Shown in pieces: positions 48,611 through 59,439 of a stretch of 64,000 nucleotides of DNA (position 1 is its first letter; each line of letters begins with the position of its first letter). The translations under genes were made by a program, and so were the position numbers. The stretch is taken from NCBI GenBank assembly GCA_963966185.1, contig CAWZYM010000300.1, forward strand, positions 677,001-741,000, written 5' to 3'. The DNA is from Rhabditoides inermis (Eukaryota; Nematoda; Chromadorea; Rhabditida; Rhabditidae). The notes under the pieces are model-generated. The model was not told the DNA's origin and made no database searches. It saw only the letters and a list, made by a program, of their open reading frames with translations.

Positions 48611-49563
48611 CTCCCTCTCTCTCTCCATCCCCCCTCTCTCCCTCCATCCCCCTCTCTCCATCCCCTCTTTCTCCCTCCATCCTCTCTCTCCCTCCATCCC
48701 CCTCTCTCCATCCCCCCTTTCTCCCTCCATCCTCTCTCTCCCTCCCCTCTCTCTCCCTCCATCCGCTCCTTTTTCTCCACCCCCACCCCCCTCTCTCTCC
48801 ATCCCCTCTTTCTCTCTCCATCTGCTCTCTCCATCCCCTTTCTCTCCCTCTATCCCCCCTCTCGCTCTCCATCCCCTTTCTCCCTCCATCCTCTCTCTCC
48901 CTCCATCCCCCCTCTCTCCATCCCCTTTCTCCCTCCATCCCCCTCTCCCTCCATCCCCCTCTCTCTCAATCCCCGCCTCTCCCTCCATCCCCTCTTTCCC
49001 TCCATTCCCTCTCCCTTCATCCTCCTCTCTCTCAATCCCCGTCTCTCTCTCCATCCTCTATTTCCCTCCATCCCCCTCTCTCTCCATCCTCTTTCTCCCT
49101 CCATCCCCCTCTCCCTCCATCCCCTCTCTCCCTCCATCCCCCCTCTCTCCATCCCCTCTCTCCCTCCATCCCCCTCTCCTTCCATCCCCTCTCTCCCTCC
49201 ATCCCCTTTCTCCCTCCATCTCCTCTCTCCCTCCATCCCCTCTCTCCCTCCATCCCCCTCTCTCTCCCTCTATCCCCCCTCTCCCTCCATCCCTCTCTCT
49301 CCATCCATCACCCTCTCTCTCCCTCCATCCCCTCTCTCTCTCTCCATCCCTTTCCTCCTCCATCCCCCTCTCTCCCTCTATCCCCCCTCTCGCTCTCCAT
49401 CCGCTCTCTCCCTCCATTCCCCTCTATCCCTCCATCTCCTCTCTCCCTCCATCCCCTCTATCCCTCCATCCCCTCTCTCCCTTCATTCCCCTCTATCCCT
49501 CCATCTCCTCTCTTCCTCCATCCCCTCTCTTCCTCCATCCCCTTTCTCCCTCCATCCCTCTCT
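48611..49563. repeat. CT-rich minisatellite (CCATCCC/CTCTCTCC type)
   Basis: About 950 bp of degenerate CTCCCTCCATCCCCTCTC units on the + strand. The long Ser/Pro/Leu/His + frames and the Gly/Glu/Arg - frames are repeat artefacts. The duplicate array is at 51500-52455. Confidence 0.95.
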
Positions 49564-49916
49564 CTGTTCCGTTCTGCTCTGTTCCTCGGCTTGACGTTTT
49601 CTGGACGCTGACGTCCTTAGCCGGCTAAATCGCTGAAACCAGTGACGACCGCTGCGGTCGTGCGCGATGCCCTCCAGGTAGCCCGCACGGCTATGCTACG
49701 CGGCTCGGAACTCCTCGTCTCTCGCGCTGATGTGCAGTTGGACTTTGATGACCTTTTCGATGTCGGCGTGCACCATCTTCGTCCAGGTCACGCGGCCGCT
49801 CTTCTTCTTCCAGTGAGGCTGCGGGGTTGCTTTTGCGGCCTGCTTCACAATGCGGTCGTCTCCTCTCCGCAGTACGTGTCCCAGCAGACGAGCACGCTCG
49901 GTCGCCACCTGACGCG

Positions 49917-52808
49917 GGACGTGTCTCGTTCTAGCTCCCACCCGCACAGTCGTTTCGTGTCGCGCGTCGTCACCTGCCGCTTCCTCATACACAAGCTGGA
50001 AGGTGGGGCTGTCCACTCATTCATTCACTTATTCTCATGTTCAATATGTCGTGTCTTTAAGAATTAAGAACAGAGTGTTCGGTTCGGTTGATTCTTGTTC
50101 CTGGACATATACTCAACTTATACTCAACTTTCACCGACCCTGACCCCTGACAATTTGCACTCTCTTGCGGCATGCGAGACGGTGCAAGTTGTGGTTCACT
50201 CTCGTCTGCTGAATAATAATTTATTGCAGAAATACTGCGTCACACATAAAATGTGGCGGAGCACCAGAGGAGACAAGCCGGACACAGCGAGAATGGTACT
50301 CAACTTATAAATGTTTTTTTCAAGGAAGTTTTTTCAAGGACAAGTCGGACTTGGATCATGTTTTTCTTTCGCAGGTTTGCAGCATGCGTAACGACGACGT
50401 GGGTGCCGCGGTGTGGGGCGTGGACAATGGAGGCTGGAGCATGATCAACGACCGCCATTCTCGCTGTGTCCGGCTTGTCTCCTCTGGTGCTCCGCCACAT
50501 GCCCCTTCTCACCATCCAGGCAGCCCGCCAAGACAGGCGCCCGCCAAGACATGGCTCACTGGGGGAGAAGCTGGAGTAGCTGCGATGAGATGTTCGTTAT
50601 GAACAAGCTAATGAAGAATGAGTGCGTGGGAAATGCGTTGTGATTGAGAGTGAGAGTGAGTGTGAATGGTTGCAGCTCTGTGTCACTCAAGTCGCCGCTC
50701 ATTGATCTGGCTGTCGATAATGTGTACAAGTACAATGACGGAGCGTTGGTCGAGTCGAGAGGTATATAAATGGACAATTATCGTTTGAATGTTATTTGAT
50801 ATTCCTATGTTTCACTTCTAGAACCAACATCACTGATTATTCACTACTTTCTGTAATTACATCATATATGTGGTAGTTGGTAGATTTGTTGGATATCTTC
50901 TGTTTTTTTTTTGTTTTTGGTGTGGATTTTGTCAGAAAGTCTTCTTCTCTGCTCTTTAACACTGTACATATGAGCAAAACCACGAGACCACACGCGTTTC
51001 TGTTTGCGATTCTACCGATTCTACTAGTTTTTATGGTGCGACTGTTTGTGTTGCAGTGAAGAGAACGCGACGCCGACAAACGCGATTCTACACTCGTTTG
51101 GAGCGGCAGAAGGTAGAAGGCGACCCGGGCGGGAACAGATCTGCACATGGTTAGCACGAGTGAACATCCAACAGATGAGCGATACAAGATACAACCCACT
51201 CGTAGGGGCTTGTTAGCAGCATGTCAGTGTATAGTGTTGACTATGGAAAATGGAAATCAGTTTTTGATTATGACGCGTCTTTTTGTGGGTGTGGCTGTGA
51301 TCACGATAATACGTTCAGAAGCCTGTGTTGGTGGAGAGCGTCGAGCTGGTGGATGAGAGGGTGGACCTGGTGGCAGTGCAGCTGAACACCCAACACCCTG
51401 CATGTGGGTGGCAGCGACGGAAAGAGGAACGCCGTATCGGTAGAGAGGGGTGCGTTCCAGTCATTCATCACAACGTCCCGCATCACGAATGACCATGATC
51501 TCCCTCTCTCTCTCCATCCCCCCTCTCTCCCTCCATCCCCCTCTCTCCATCCCCTCTTTCTCCCTCCATCCTCCTTCTCCCTCCATCCCCCTCTCTCCAT
51601 CCCCCCTTTCTCCCTCCATCCTCTCTCTCCCTCCCCTCTCTCTCCCTCCATCCGCTCCTTTTTCTCCACCCTCACTCCCCTCTCTCTCCATCCCCTCTTT
51701 CTCTCTCCATCTGCTCTCTCCATCCCCTTTCTCTCCCTCTATCCCCCCTCTCGCTCTCCATCCCCTTTCTCCCTCCATCCCCTCTCTCCCTCCATCCCCC
51801 TCTCTCCATCCCCTTTCTCCCTCCATCCCCCTCTCCCTCCATCCCCCTCTCTCTCAATCCCCGCCTCTCCCTCCATCCCCTCTTTCCCTCCATTCCCTCT
51901 CCCTTCATCCCCCTCTCTCTCAATCCCCGTCTCTCTCTCCATCCTCTATTTCCCTCCATCCCCCTCTCTCTCCATCCTCTTTCTCCCTCCATCCCCCTCT
52001 CCCTCCATCCCCTCTCTCCCTCCATCCCCCCTCTCTCCATCCCCTCTCTCCCTCCATCCCCCTCTCCTTCCATCCCCTCTCTCCCTCCATCCCCTTTCTC
52101 CCTCCATCTCCTCTCTCCCTCCATCCCCTCTCTCCCTCCATCCCCCTCTCTCTCCCTCTATCCCCCCTCTCCCTCCATCCCTCTCTCTCCATCCATCACC
52201 CTCTCTCTCCCTCCATCCCCTCTCTCTCTCTCTCTCCATCCCTTTCCTCCTCCATCCCCCTCTCTCCCTCTATCCCCCCTCTCGCTCTCCATCCCCTCTC
52301 TCCCTCCATTCCCCTCTATCCCTCCATCTCCTCTCTCCCTCCATCCCCTCTATCCCTCCATCCCCTCTCTCCCTTCATCCCCCTCTATCCCTCCATCTCC
52401 TCTCTTCCTCCATCCCCTCTCTTCCTCCATCCCCTTTCTCCCTCCATCCCTCTCTCTGTTCCGTTCTGCTCTGTTCCTCGGCTTGACGTTTTCTGGACGC
52501 TGACGTCCTTAGCCGGCTAAATCGCTGAAACCAGTGACGACCGCTGCGGTCGTGCGCGATGCCCTCCAGGTAGCCCGCACGGCTATGCTACGCGGCTCGG
52601 AACTCCTCGTCTCTCGCGCTGATGTGCAGTTGGACTTTGATGACCTTCTCGATGTCGGCGTGCACCATCTTCGTCCAGGTCACGCGGCCGCTCTTCTTCT
52701 TCCAGTGAGGCTGCGGGGTTGCTTTTGCGGCCTGCTTCACAATGCGGTCGTCTCCTCTCCGCAGTACGTGTCCCAGCAGACGAGCACGCTCGGTCGCCAC
52801 CTGACGCG
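49917..52808. repeat. Tandem duplication, copy 2 (2,892 bp)
   Basis: Second copy. Its right end runs on into the complete RTE element, whereas copy 1 is cut inside that element, so copy 2 holds the original right junction. The rare substitutions (for example 47052 versus 49944) indicate a recent event. Confidence 0.97.
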
Positions 52809-54215
52809 AAGGTCTTGGCAGCTTACAGGGACGACGTTGTAGACGCGAGTATATCTCGTCGACTGTCTTGTAGAGAGTGCTGGTGGCGCGGCGCGGGTCC
52901 GGGTAGAAGAATCCAAGCATTTGGCGGAAAAACTTCCTTTCCGCGACGTCGAGCTTCGATGCGAGAGTGTTGTTGAGTGCCCACGTTCTCGCTCCGTAGA
53001 GGAGGGCGGGGCGGACGGCGGTGAGGTAGACGCGCAGCTTGATGTGACTAGCCACGTCTGTCCTCCACAGCACCTTGTCCAGCGAGTTGAACGCTGAGCA
53101 GGCCTGTGCGATCCTCGCCTTCACGTCCTTCTCCGAATCGTCCTTGTCGCTCACCTACGACCCGAGCTAGCGGAACTCGTGCACCTGCTTGATCTCCTCT
53201 CCGTTCACCTCGAAAAACTGCTCGATCGGCTGCTTCTTCTCGTCCTCGTGCGGGATGCTCATCGACTCGCACTTGTCCGGTCTGAGCGTCAGTCCGTACG
53301 CGGCGGCGTATCGGCTCAACAGGTCCACCGACTGCTGCAGGCGAGCGGGATCCACTCCAATCAGCGCGATGTCGTCGGCGTAGTCGAGGTCGGTGACTAG
53401 CCTCGCGAACGGGTACAGCTCGATTACTCCTCCACATTCCTCCACCACACGGCGCATGACATCATCGATGACGTAGTTGAACAGGAGCGGGCCGCGGACA
53501 GATCCTTGGCGCACTCCAGTCCTGACGTCGAAGTGCGTAGTCGGTCCACATGGGGTGCGGACCGACGCAGTCGTCCGGGTATACAGGTCTCGGAAGAGGT
53601 CGACGAGTGGCTGCGGCATCCCATCTGCGCGCACGGCATCGAAGAGGCGGTTTCTGTCAGGGCTGTCGAATGCGGCTCTGAAGTCGACGAAGATGATGTG
53701 TGTCGGCTGCCGGTGAAGGACGCGCATCTCGATGATCCGCTTGAGCGCGAAGATAGCGTCAGTGGTCGATCGGCAGGTACGGAAACCAAGCTGTTCGTCT
53801 CGCGCCGTCTTCTCCCTGTGGCCACGATCCTCTGCAGCAGCAGCCGCTCGACCACTTTGTAGCACACGCGAATCAGAGAAATTCCGCGGTAGTTGGAGGG
53901 GTCCGTCTGGCTGCCCTTCTTGAAGAGAGGGATGATGGTGGCGTTCCTCCATGAGTCCGGGATCTCCTTCCTCTCCCAGATTCCGGTAATCAGCGCGTGT
54001 AGTTCTTCAACAGCGGATCGGGGCAGCGCCTTCAGTATCTCCGGGGTGATGTCGTCGTCGCCGGCGGCCTTTCCACTCTTAAACTTCTTCAGGCAGTTAA
54101 GCAGCTCCTCCATGCTCGGCGGGTCCGTCCGGCAGTTGTAGTCCGGTCGCGGTGTGTGTTGCAGGGCGGGGGCAGACGGGCACGGCTGGTTGAGTAGGCG
54201 GTCGAAGTGACCAGC
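52588..54215 (-). pseudogene. RTE reverse transcriptase (broken)
   Basis: The segment 54215-53820 carries KSGKAAGDDDITPEIL and IIPLFKKGSQTDPSNYRGIS. After a frameshift, 53950-53167 carries EQLGFRTCRSTTDAIF, FVDFRAAFDSPDR, TGVRQGSVRGPLLFN and the catalytic YADDIAL. Two stops then separate the C-terminal part 53154-52588. Not translatable as it stands. Confidence 0.82.
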
Positions 54216-55529
54216 TCACACCGCACACGCCGCCTCTCCCGTGACGAGTGACGCGCCATCGGAGATGACGGGCGTCGTCCTGCTCCACTTCCCGCTGTAC
54301 TGCTTAAGCAGTCCGAATGCCGCCCGAGCGTCTTTCCTCTCCCACGCCTCTTCAAATTGGTTACTCCTCTCCATCCACTCCAGCTCCCACTCCTCCCGCT
54401 TGATCTCGTGCATCTTTCTCTTCAGCTGTCTGTACTCCTTCATCCGGTTGTTCTTCTTCGCTAGCAGCATCGAAGAGTAGCAGAACGACACTGCGGGGGA
54501 CGTATTGTCGAACTTCTTCTGCTTTCTCCTCGCGGGGATAGCTGCCTTGCCTGCCTTCTGCACCGCTGCCGTCCACGAGTCGGCGTCGTGCTCACTCCGC
54601 CTTCTCCTCTTCTCCATCTCCTCCTCCACCTTCTTTTCGTACTCCTCCCGCACCTCTGCCTTGGTGACGAGCAGGCGCGAGCCCAGCTGCGGCGGTCTTG
54701 GCGGGTTGTATGGCCGGCGCCTCCTTCCAGCTCCCCTCGAGACAAGGACCACGGGGAAGTGGTCCGATTCGTACTTGATGTCGGGGATGCTCTTGCTGGA
54801 GATGAGGTCTCCGAGCTGCCTCCTTCTGACGATCACGTAGTCGATCTGATGCGGCCTTCCGGAACAGTTCTGCTTCCAGGTAGCGCGCTGGCGAGGGCGG
54901 TTGCGCTTCCATGTGGAAGCTACCACCAGGTCTTCGCTCTCCAGCAGATCGATTAGTCGCTGCCCGTTGTCGCTCGTCTCCTTAGCGGCGCGCCTCCACC
55001 TGTCCATAGCGGGGCTGGCTCCGGCGGCCACTCGGATGTTGGTGTCGACTTCGAGGACGATGTCAGCTCTCCCTGCTGCGCGGATGGCCAGCGTCAGCGA
55101 GTCGTAGAACGCATCCTTAGCTTCCTCGTCCGCATCCTTGATCGGCGCGTGTCCTGACACGATGAGGGTTCTCCGTCCGCGCACGCACGCCTCCACGCAG
55201 ATGAGGCGGGGCGAGATGTCGTTGATGGTGTTGATGACGACGTCGGCGGCCGTGGAGACAGCCACGCTCACTCCGCTCACGCCTGCCGGGGTTGGCGGCG
55301 AGTTGTAGAACTTGAACTCGGGTGTATCACAGCACTTCTCGGTGTTGCGCGTCTCCTGCAGCATGGCCACATCCACTCTGTGCCTCTTCAGCTCCCTCGA
55401 GAGTAAGCTCCTGTCCAATATGCTCCGGGCCGTTCGGACGTTGTAGGACATGTAGCGTGTCCTGGTTCGTTGCGATAGCATGGTCGATAACTTGATAGTG
55501 ACTGTCGCGGGGGGACCGTGCCCGGACAT
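54216..55529 (-). pseudogene. RTE endonuclease domain (first frame segment)
   Basis: 437 codons. AP-endonuclease motifs: YMSYNVRTA, MLQETR, NSPPTPAGVSGVSVAVS, SGHAPI, a TWKQN...HQIDYVIV block and the terminal SDHFPVV. The frame ends at TGA (54216), and the following sequence continues the same frame into the reverse transcriptase, so the stop is a mutation in a once continuous ORF. Confidence 0.8.
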
Positions 55530-55735
55530 ATGGCTTCTGCGCAGATGCGCTCACAGTAGGCTTGCACTTGCTCTCCTGTGGTATCCGGATTACTGCGAAT
55601 ATCGGTTGCGTCTCCGCTCCAGATGTTGTTGGGGGTAACGTGTTGTAGGGACACCGCGTACAGGTTAAACACTCGTCTCCGGATTGACGACCAGATCGTA
55701 GGTAGTTTCTTCTCGTGCAGTCGTCTCGTCCCCCC

Positions 55736-56207
55736 CCCCTCTCTCTCTCTCCCTCCATCTCCTCTCTCCCTCCATCCCCCCCCCTCTCTCTTCATCCCCT
55801 TTCTTCCTCCATTCCCCTCTCTCTCTCCATCCCCCTCTCCCTCCATCCCACTCTCTCTCTCTCTATCCATCCCCCTCTCTCTCCATCCTCTTCTCTCTCC
55901 CTCCATCCCACTCTCTCTCCATCCCCTTTCTTCCTCCATTCCCCTCTCTCTCTCCATCCCCCTCTTCCTCCATCCCACTCTCTCTCTCCATCCCCCTCTC
56001 TCTCCATCCCCTTCTCTCTCCCTCCATCCCACTCTCTCTCCATCCCCTTTCTTCCTTCATTCCCCTCTCTCTTTCCATGCCCCTCTCCCTCCATCCCACT
56101 CTCCCTCCATCCCCTCTCTCTCTCCCTCCATCCCCCCTCCATCTTCCTCTCTCCCTCCATCCCCCTCTCCCTCCATCCCCCTCTCTCTCCATCCTCTCTC
56201 TTTCTCG

Positions 56208-56257
<50 letters not shown>

Positions 56258-56265
56258 AAGAGGTG
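55736..56265. repeat. CT-rich minisatellite, right flank of the RTE element
   Basis: Same CCATCCC-type units as at 51500-52455, ending in a pure CT tract (56207-56254). This is the other half of the array split by the RTE insertion. Confidence 0.92.
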
Positions 56266-58138
56266 GGCGGTGATAGAATTATATGTGAACTGATTCAGTA
56301 TGCGCTCCTGTTGCGTGCGGCTTCCGCGGCTCGTTTAGCTGCAGTGCGCCGAGCGAGGGACAGGGAAGGCACGTGAGGTGAGAGTGTGACGAATTTCTCT
56401 GTCGTATTCTTATTGTCACGGTGTTGTGTGAATATGCATTTGAAAATAACGCGTTCAATTTGGATCCCGCAGCGCATGGGAACAACTTTAATGCTCGAAT
56501 ACATGATGATGTGTTGATGATTAGCCCTTATCTCGACAACGGTTCGAAGAATTCGTGAATCGAACACAGAACTTTTGAATCGGTGTTGCAGTCGGCTCCG
56601 GCTTTCGCGTGGGACCGCAAGCGCAAGCGTACTCACTCTTCTCTCTCATCTTTCGCGCCATTCTCAGAGACGCGAGACGACCTCTCAGGAAGCCGACAGG
56701 AAGGAGGACCATGGTGAGGGAGTGGGACTAGAGGGGCAGAGTGTGACGTGTCTCGTTACAGCGTCTACTCGCAGGGTGCGGCGGCGAGCGTGTTCTTTGC
56801 CGTCGTAGTGTGTCACACTAGACAAGGTGGGCATATCCATCCGACAATTCCGTTTTTGGTTTGTGAATGGAAATCAGGGGCTTATGAATCGGTGTTGCAG
56901 TCGGCTACCGCGCGGGGGACCGCTCCTCCATTCCCTCACAGTGTATGAAGTATGACTGCGGCATCGGATAGACACTCGGAGATCTATGGTGGGGGGATAG
57001 ATGACTGAAGAAACATTGAAGTAGCATGTGTATGACGGGCTGCGTTTTAAGAGCGTGTTGTGTGGTGTGTTTAGTATGAGTATTCGTCGTGATCGTTCAA
57101 CAATAATTTCGAATCTCTTTTTTTAAGTTTCGTGCGGAGTCGTCACTGTGGAAGTGAGGGTGTGTTGTGTATCGGCCTACTTTTTTGTCTTACTCTTTCT
57201 TACTCTTTCGTTTAACAGCTTATTTCTTTACGCGTCTTTCATGTTGTGTTGTGAGTTAGAGACCCGATTGTAATAATTAGACCCGATTGTAATATTTAGA
57301 ATATATTTGACCCAGTAAAGAAATAAGGAATACGGTAGCTCTCGATTTTCGAAACGTTGTTGTTTTTGTTGTTGACGGTGTGTGTAATATCGGTGTGCTA
57401 CGTTGTGTTGTGAAAGTATTGGCGAATAGCCTGTTGTCGAGTATTGGATAGTTTTGGCGTGTACGGTGCGTTGTGCAATTTGAGTGTGAGTTCCGCCGTT
57501 GTTTATAAACAATACGCCTATTCGTGTCGTTGTATTTGTGATCCCGATCGAGATATTCCGGTTGCTTTTCCGGTGGATACTTGTGGCTTTCGAATTTGTT
57601 TCGTAAGCGTAGCGTGTACCTAAGCGCGGACGGCTAGGCACGCGGAAGGTAGAGTAGATACGACGTGGACGGTCGTTCTACTATAGTTGTTGGTACGGAA
57701 TAGATACGACGTGGACGGTCGTTCTATTGTAGCCTGGTACGGGAATCTCTAGTGAGGAAGAACAGACACAGCGTCTGAATTGGATTAACGGTTTATTTGG
57801 ACAGCGGTGCGGAACGTAAATTCCGGTATAATAACATTATACCGTAATATGCGCGTATCAGATAGAACAATGACGATATCACATATTCTTCCCTTCCCAC
57901 AATAAAACCAAGACAAGCTAAGCAGCAAACTTTATCTTGGCAAAAGACCAGGAGGCGGGGCCTCCTGGCGTATATGTATCAATAGGGGAAAGGGGGGAGG
58001 GGGGGGGGGGGTGGGACTGTCGCGCGTGTAGTCTCGGCGAAGGAGGGGGGGGGGGGGGGGGGTTTGAAGTGTAGATGCCGGGCTTGATGAGAGGGTTGAC
58101 GACTCCCGCCCTTTTTTGACGCAGCCCCTGCGCGTCTC
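56266..58138. other. Diverged duplicate block and LTR-like region
   Basis: 56290-56950 repeats pieces of 46720-47060: a TGCGTGCGGCTTCCGCGG stretch, and a GGGACTAGAGGG-GTGACGTGTCTCGTT stretch before an AG. GAATCGGTGTTGCAGTCGGC also occurs twice (about 56577 and 56888). 57655-57727 holds two copies of a 25-bp direct repeat (AGATACGACGTGGACGGTCG core). A palindrome CGGTATAAT/ATTATACCG lies at 57820-57842, and AATAAA on the minus strand at about 57800. G-runs interrupt 57990-58060. Confidence 0.45.
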
Positions 58139-58489
58139 CTAGCAACCAGGGTTAGGTTGGGTCCTCCTGACTGCCTTCGCGGCGAGTAGAGCATTGTCAA
58201 TTAAGTATCTGATACTTTGTATCATACCATGATACACGTTGAGTTGCAGCTCTGGGTTCCTGGTGTCGAAGAGGGGCTCGGTCTGGCTGGCCGTGTCCGT
58301 TTTGTTGTTGTTCGCCACTCTTGGTTTCTTCTCTCGTTGGGGGGAAGCCTGTGTCTTCCGTTTCTTGTTCGGCTTCTCGCTCCCGGCGCTGGTCTTCGAG
58401 GGTCCTTGTCCTCGCTCCTCCTCGGCCTCCTCCTTCTCTCCCTCAGTCTCGGCGGCTTTCGCCGCGGCGGTCTTGGCGGCGGCGGCGGA

Positions 58490-58526
<37 letters not shown>

Positions 58527-59014
58527 GTCTTCTCGGCAGAGGCGGCGGCGGCCTTCTCGGCGGAGTCGGCGGCGGCCTTCACAGCAGAGGCGGCGGCGGC
58601 CTTCTCGGCAGAAGCGGCGGCGGCTTTCTCGGCAGAAGCGGCGGCGGTCTTCTCGGCCTCGGCGGCCTTGGCGGCGGCTGCGGTGGCGGCCTTCTCCTTC
58701 TCCTTCTCCCTCTCGCGGTAGAGGTCGAGTGCCTCTTTCGCCCTTCTCACGTCCTCCTCGAGTCGGCTCCTGTCGGCCTTCGGAGTTGTTGTGGGCGACC
58801 TCGGAGTTGGTGCAGGGGAGCCGTCGCTATCCGAGTGCCGCCTGTCCCTTCGATGGCGCTCCATTGAGTGGCGGGCGGAACGCTCCTCCCTTGTCTCTCG
58901 CTCCTCTCGGTGAGACGCTTGCTGCGGGAGAGGCGAAACTAAAATCGCTCTGCGGGGAGGGCTTCTGCGCGGGGCGAACACGCGAGTGTGGGAGTACTTG
59001 CGCTCTGCGGGCAT
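58139..59014 (-). CDS. Ala-rich coiled-coil basic protein (291 aa) downstream of retroelement pol
   Basis: ATG at 59014, stop 58139, with a TATAAAA box on the minus strand about 35-40 bp upstream (near 59050). The N-terminal 70 residues are very basic and Arg/Ser/Pro-rich (RRSPPRRAIL, MERHRRDRRHSDSDGSPAP). A charged helix with REREKEKEKAA follows, then about 100 residues of EKAAAAS-type repeats forming a long Ala-rich helix, then a lysine-rich patch (KPNKKRKTQ) and a C-terminal helix MIQSIRYLIDNALLAAKAV. It lies 425 bp after the pol stop on the same strand. It could be a gag-like or accessory protein of the element, an ORF in its LTR, or an unrelated gene. Family not recognised; the + strand Gly-rich frame is its shadow. 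Confidence 0.5.
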
Positions 59015-59439
59015 GGCGTCTGACCTGGTCCGTTGATGTCGCCGGTTTTATACCCTGACGCTCCGCCCACTCCTCGCTGATTCGTCGTTGAGAAGGTCCC
59101 TTCCAGATAGTGTATGAGGGAGGGAGAATCCGAGGTGGCAGAGTGCCATTGGGATTTCTCTCGCTTCTCTGTCTCTCTCCACTCTCCGCTCCGGCCTCCC
59201 CTCGTCTCTGCCCTCTCCCCGGCTGTCGTTGTCTCGCCATTCTCGCTCCTTCTAATTATAGAGGGGAGGGTGAATGGAGTGTGACTGCCTCGTGACAATA
59301 GAGAATACAAAATATATAAAATAAAGATCGTAGCGCAGTTTTTGTTGATAACAGATATTGTGGCGTATAGAATATGGACGTTGTATTATAGGTGGAGTAT
59401 ATATGTGTTTGCTGGGTGTAGTTTCTTGAGAGAAGTACT

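Larger units (their letters stand above)
47025..49916. repeat. Tandem duplication, copy 1 (2,892 bp)
   Basis: Nearly identical to 49917-52808 at a constant offset of about 2,892 bp, with small indels in poly-T and CT tracts. It contains exon-like sequence, an inverted repeat, a CCATCCC minisatellite and the 3' end of an RTE LINE truncated at 49916 (GACGCG). Confidence 0.97.
52452..55735 (-). mobile_element. RTE-clade LINE, decayed, inserted in the minisatellite
   Basis: About 3.3 kb on the minus strand, flanked on both sides by the same CCATCCC minisatellite. An endonuclease is followed by a reverse transcriptase and a C-terminal region (LRVYLTAVRPALLYGARTWA, RLLGHVLRRGDDR) typical of RTE elements. 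The coding frame is broken by an in-frame TGA near 54216, a frameshift near 53820 and stops near 53150-53165. The 3' end (49564-49916) also appears in duplication copy 1. Confidence 0.85.

Noticed and set aside
48515..49628. Ser/Pro/Leu/His-rich + frames and Gly/Glu/Arg-rich - frames (also 51404-52520, 55388-56376)
   Set aside because: Low-complexity translation of the CCATCCC minisatellite, open in all frames.
58217..58867. 216-aa Gly-rich + frame (and Ala/Arg-rich neighbours)
   Set aside because: Antisense shadow of the Ala-rich minus-strand ORF.
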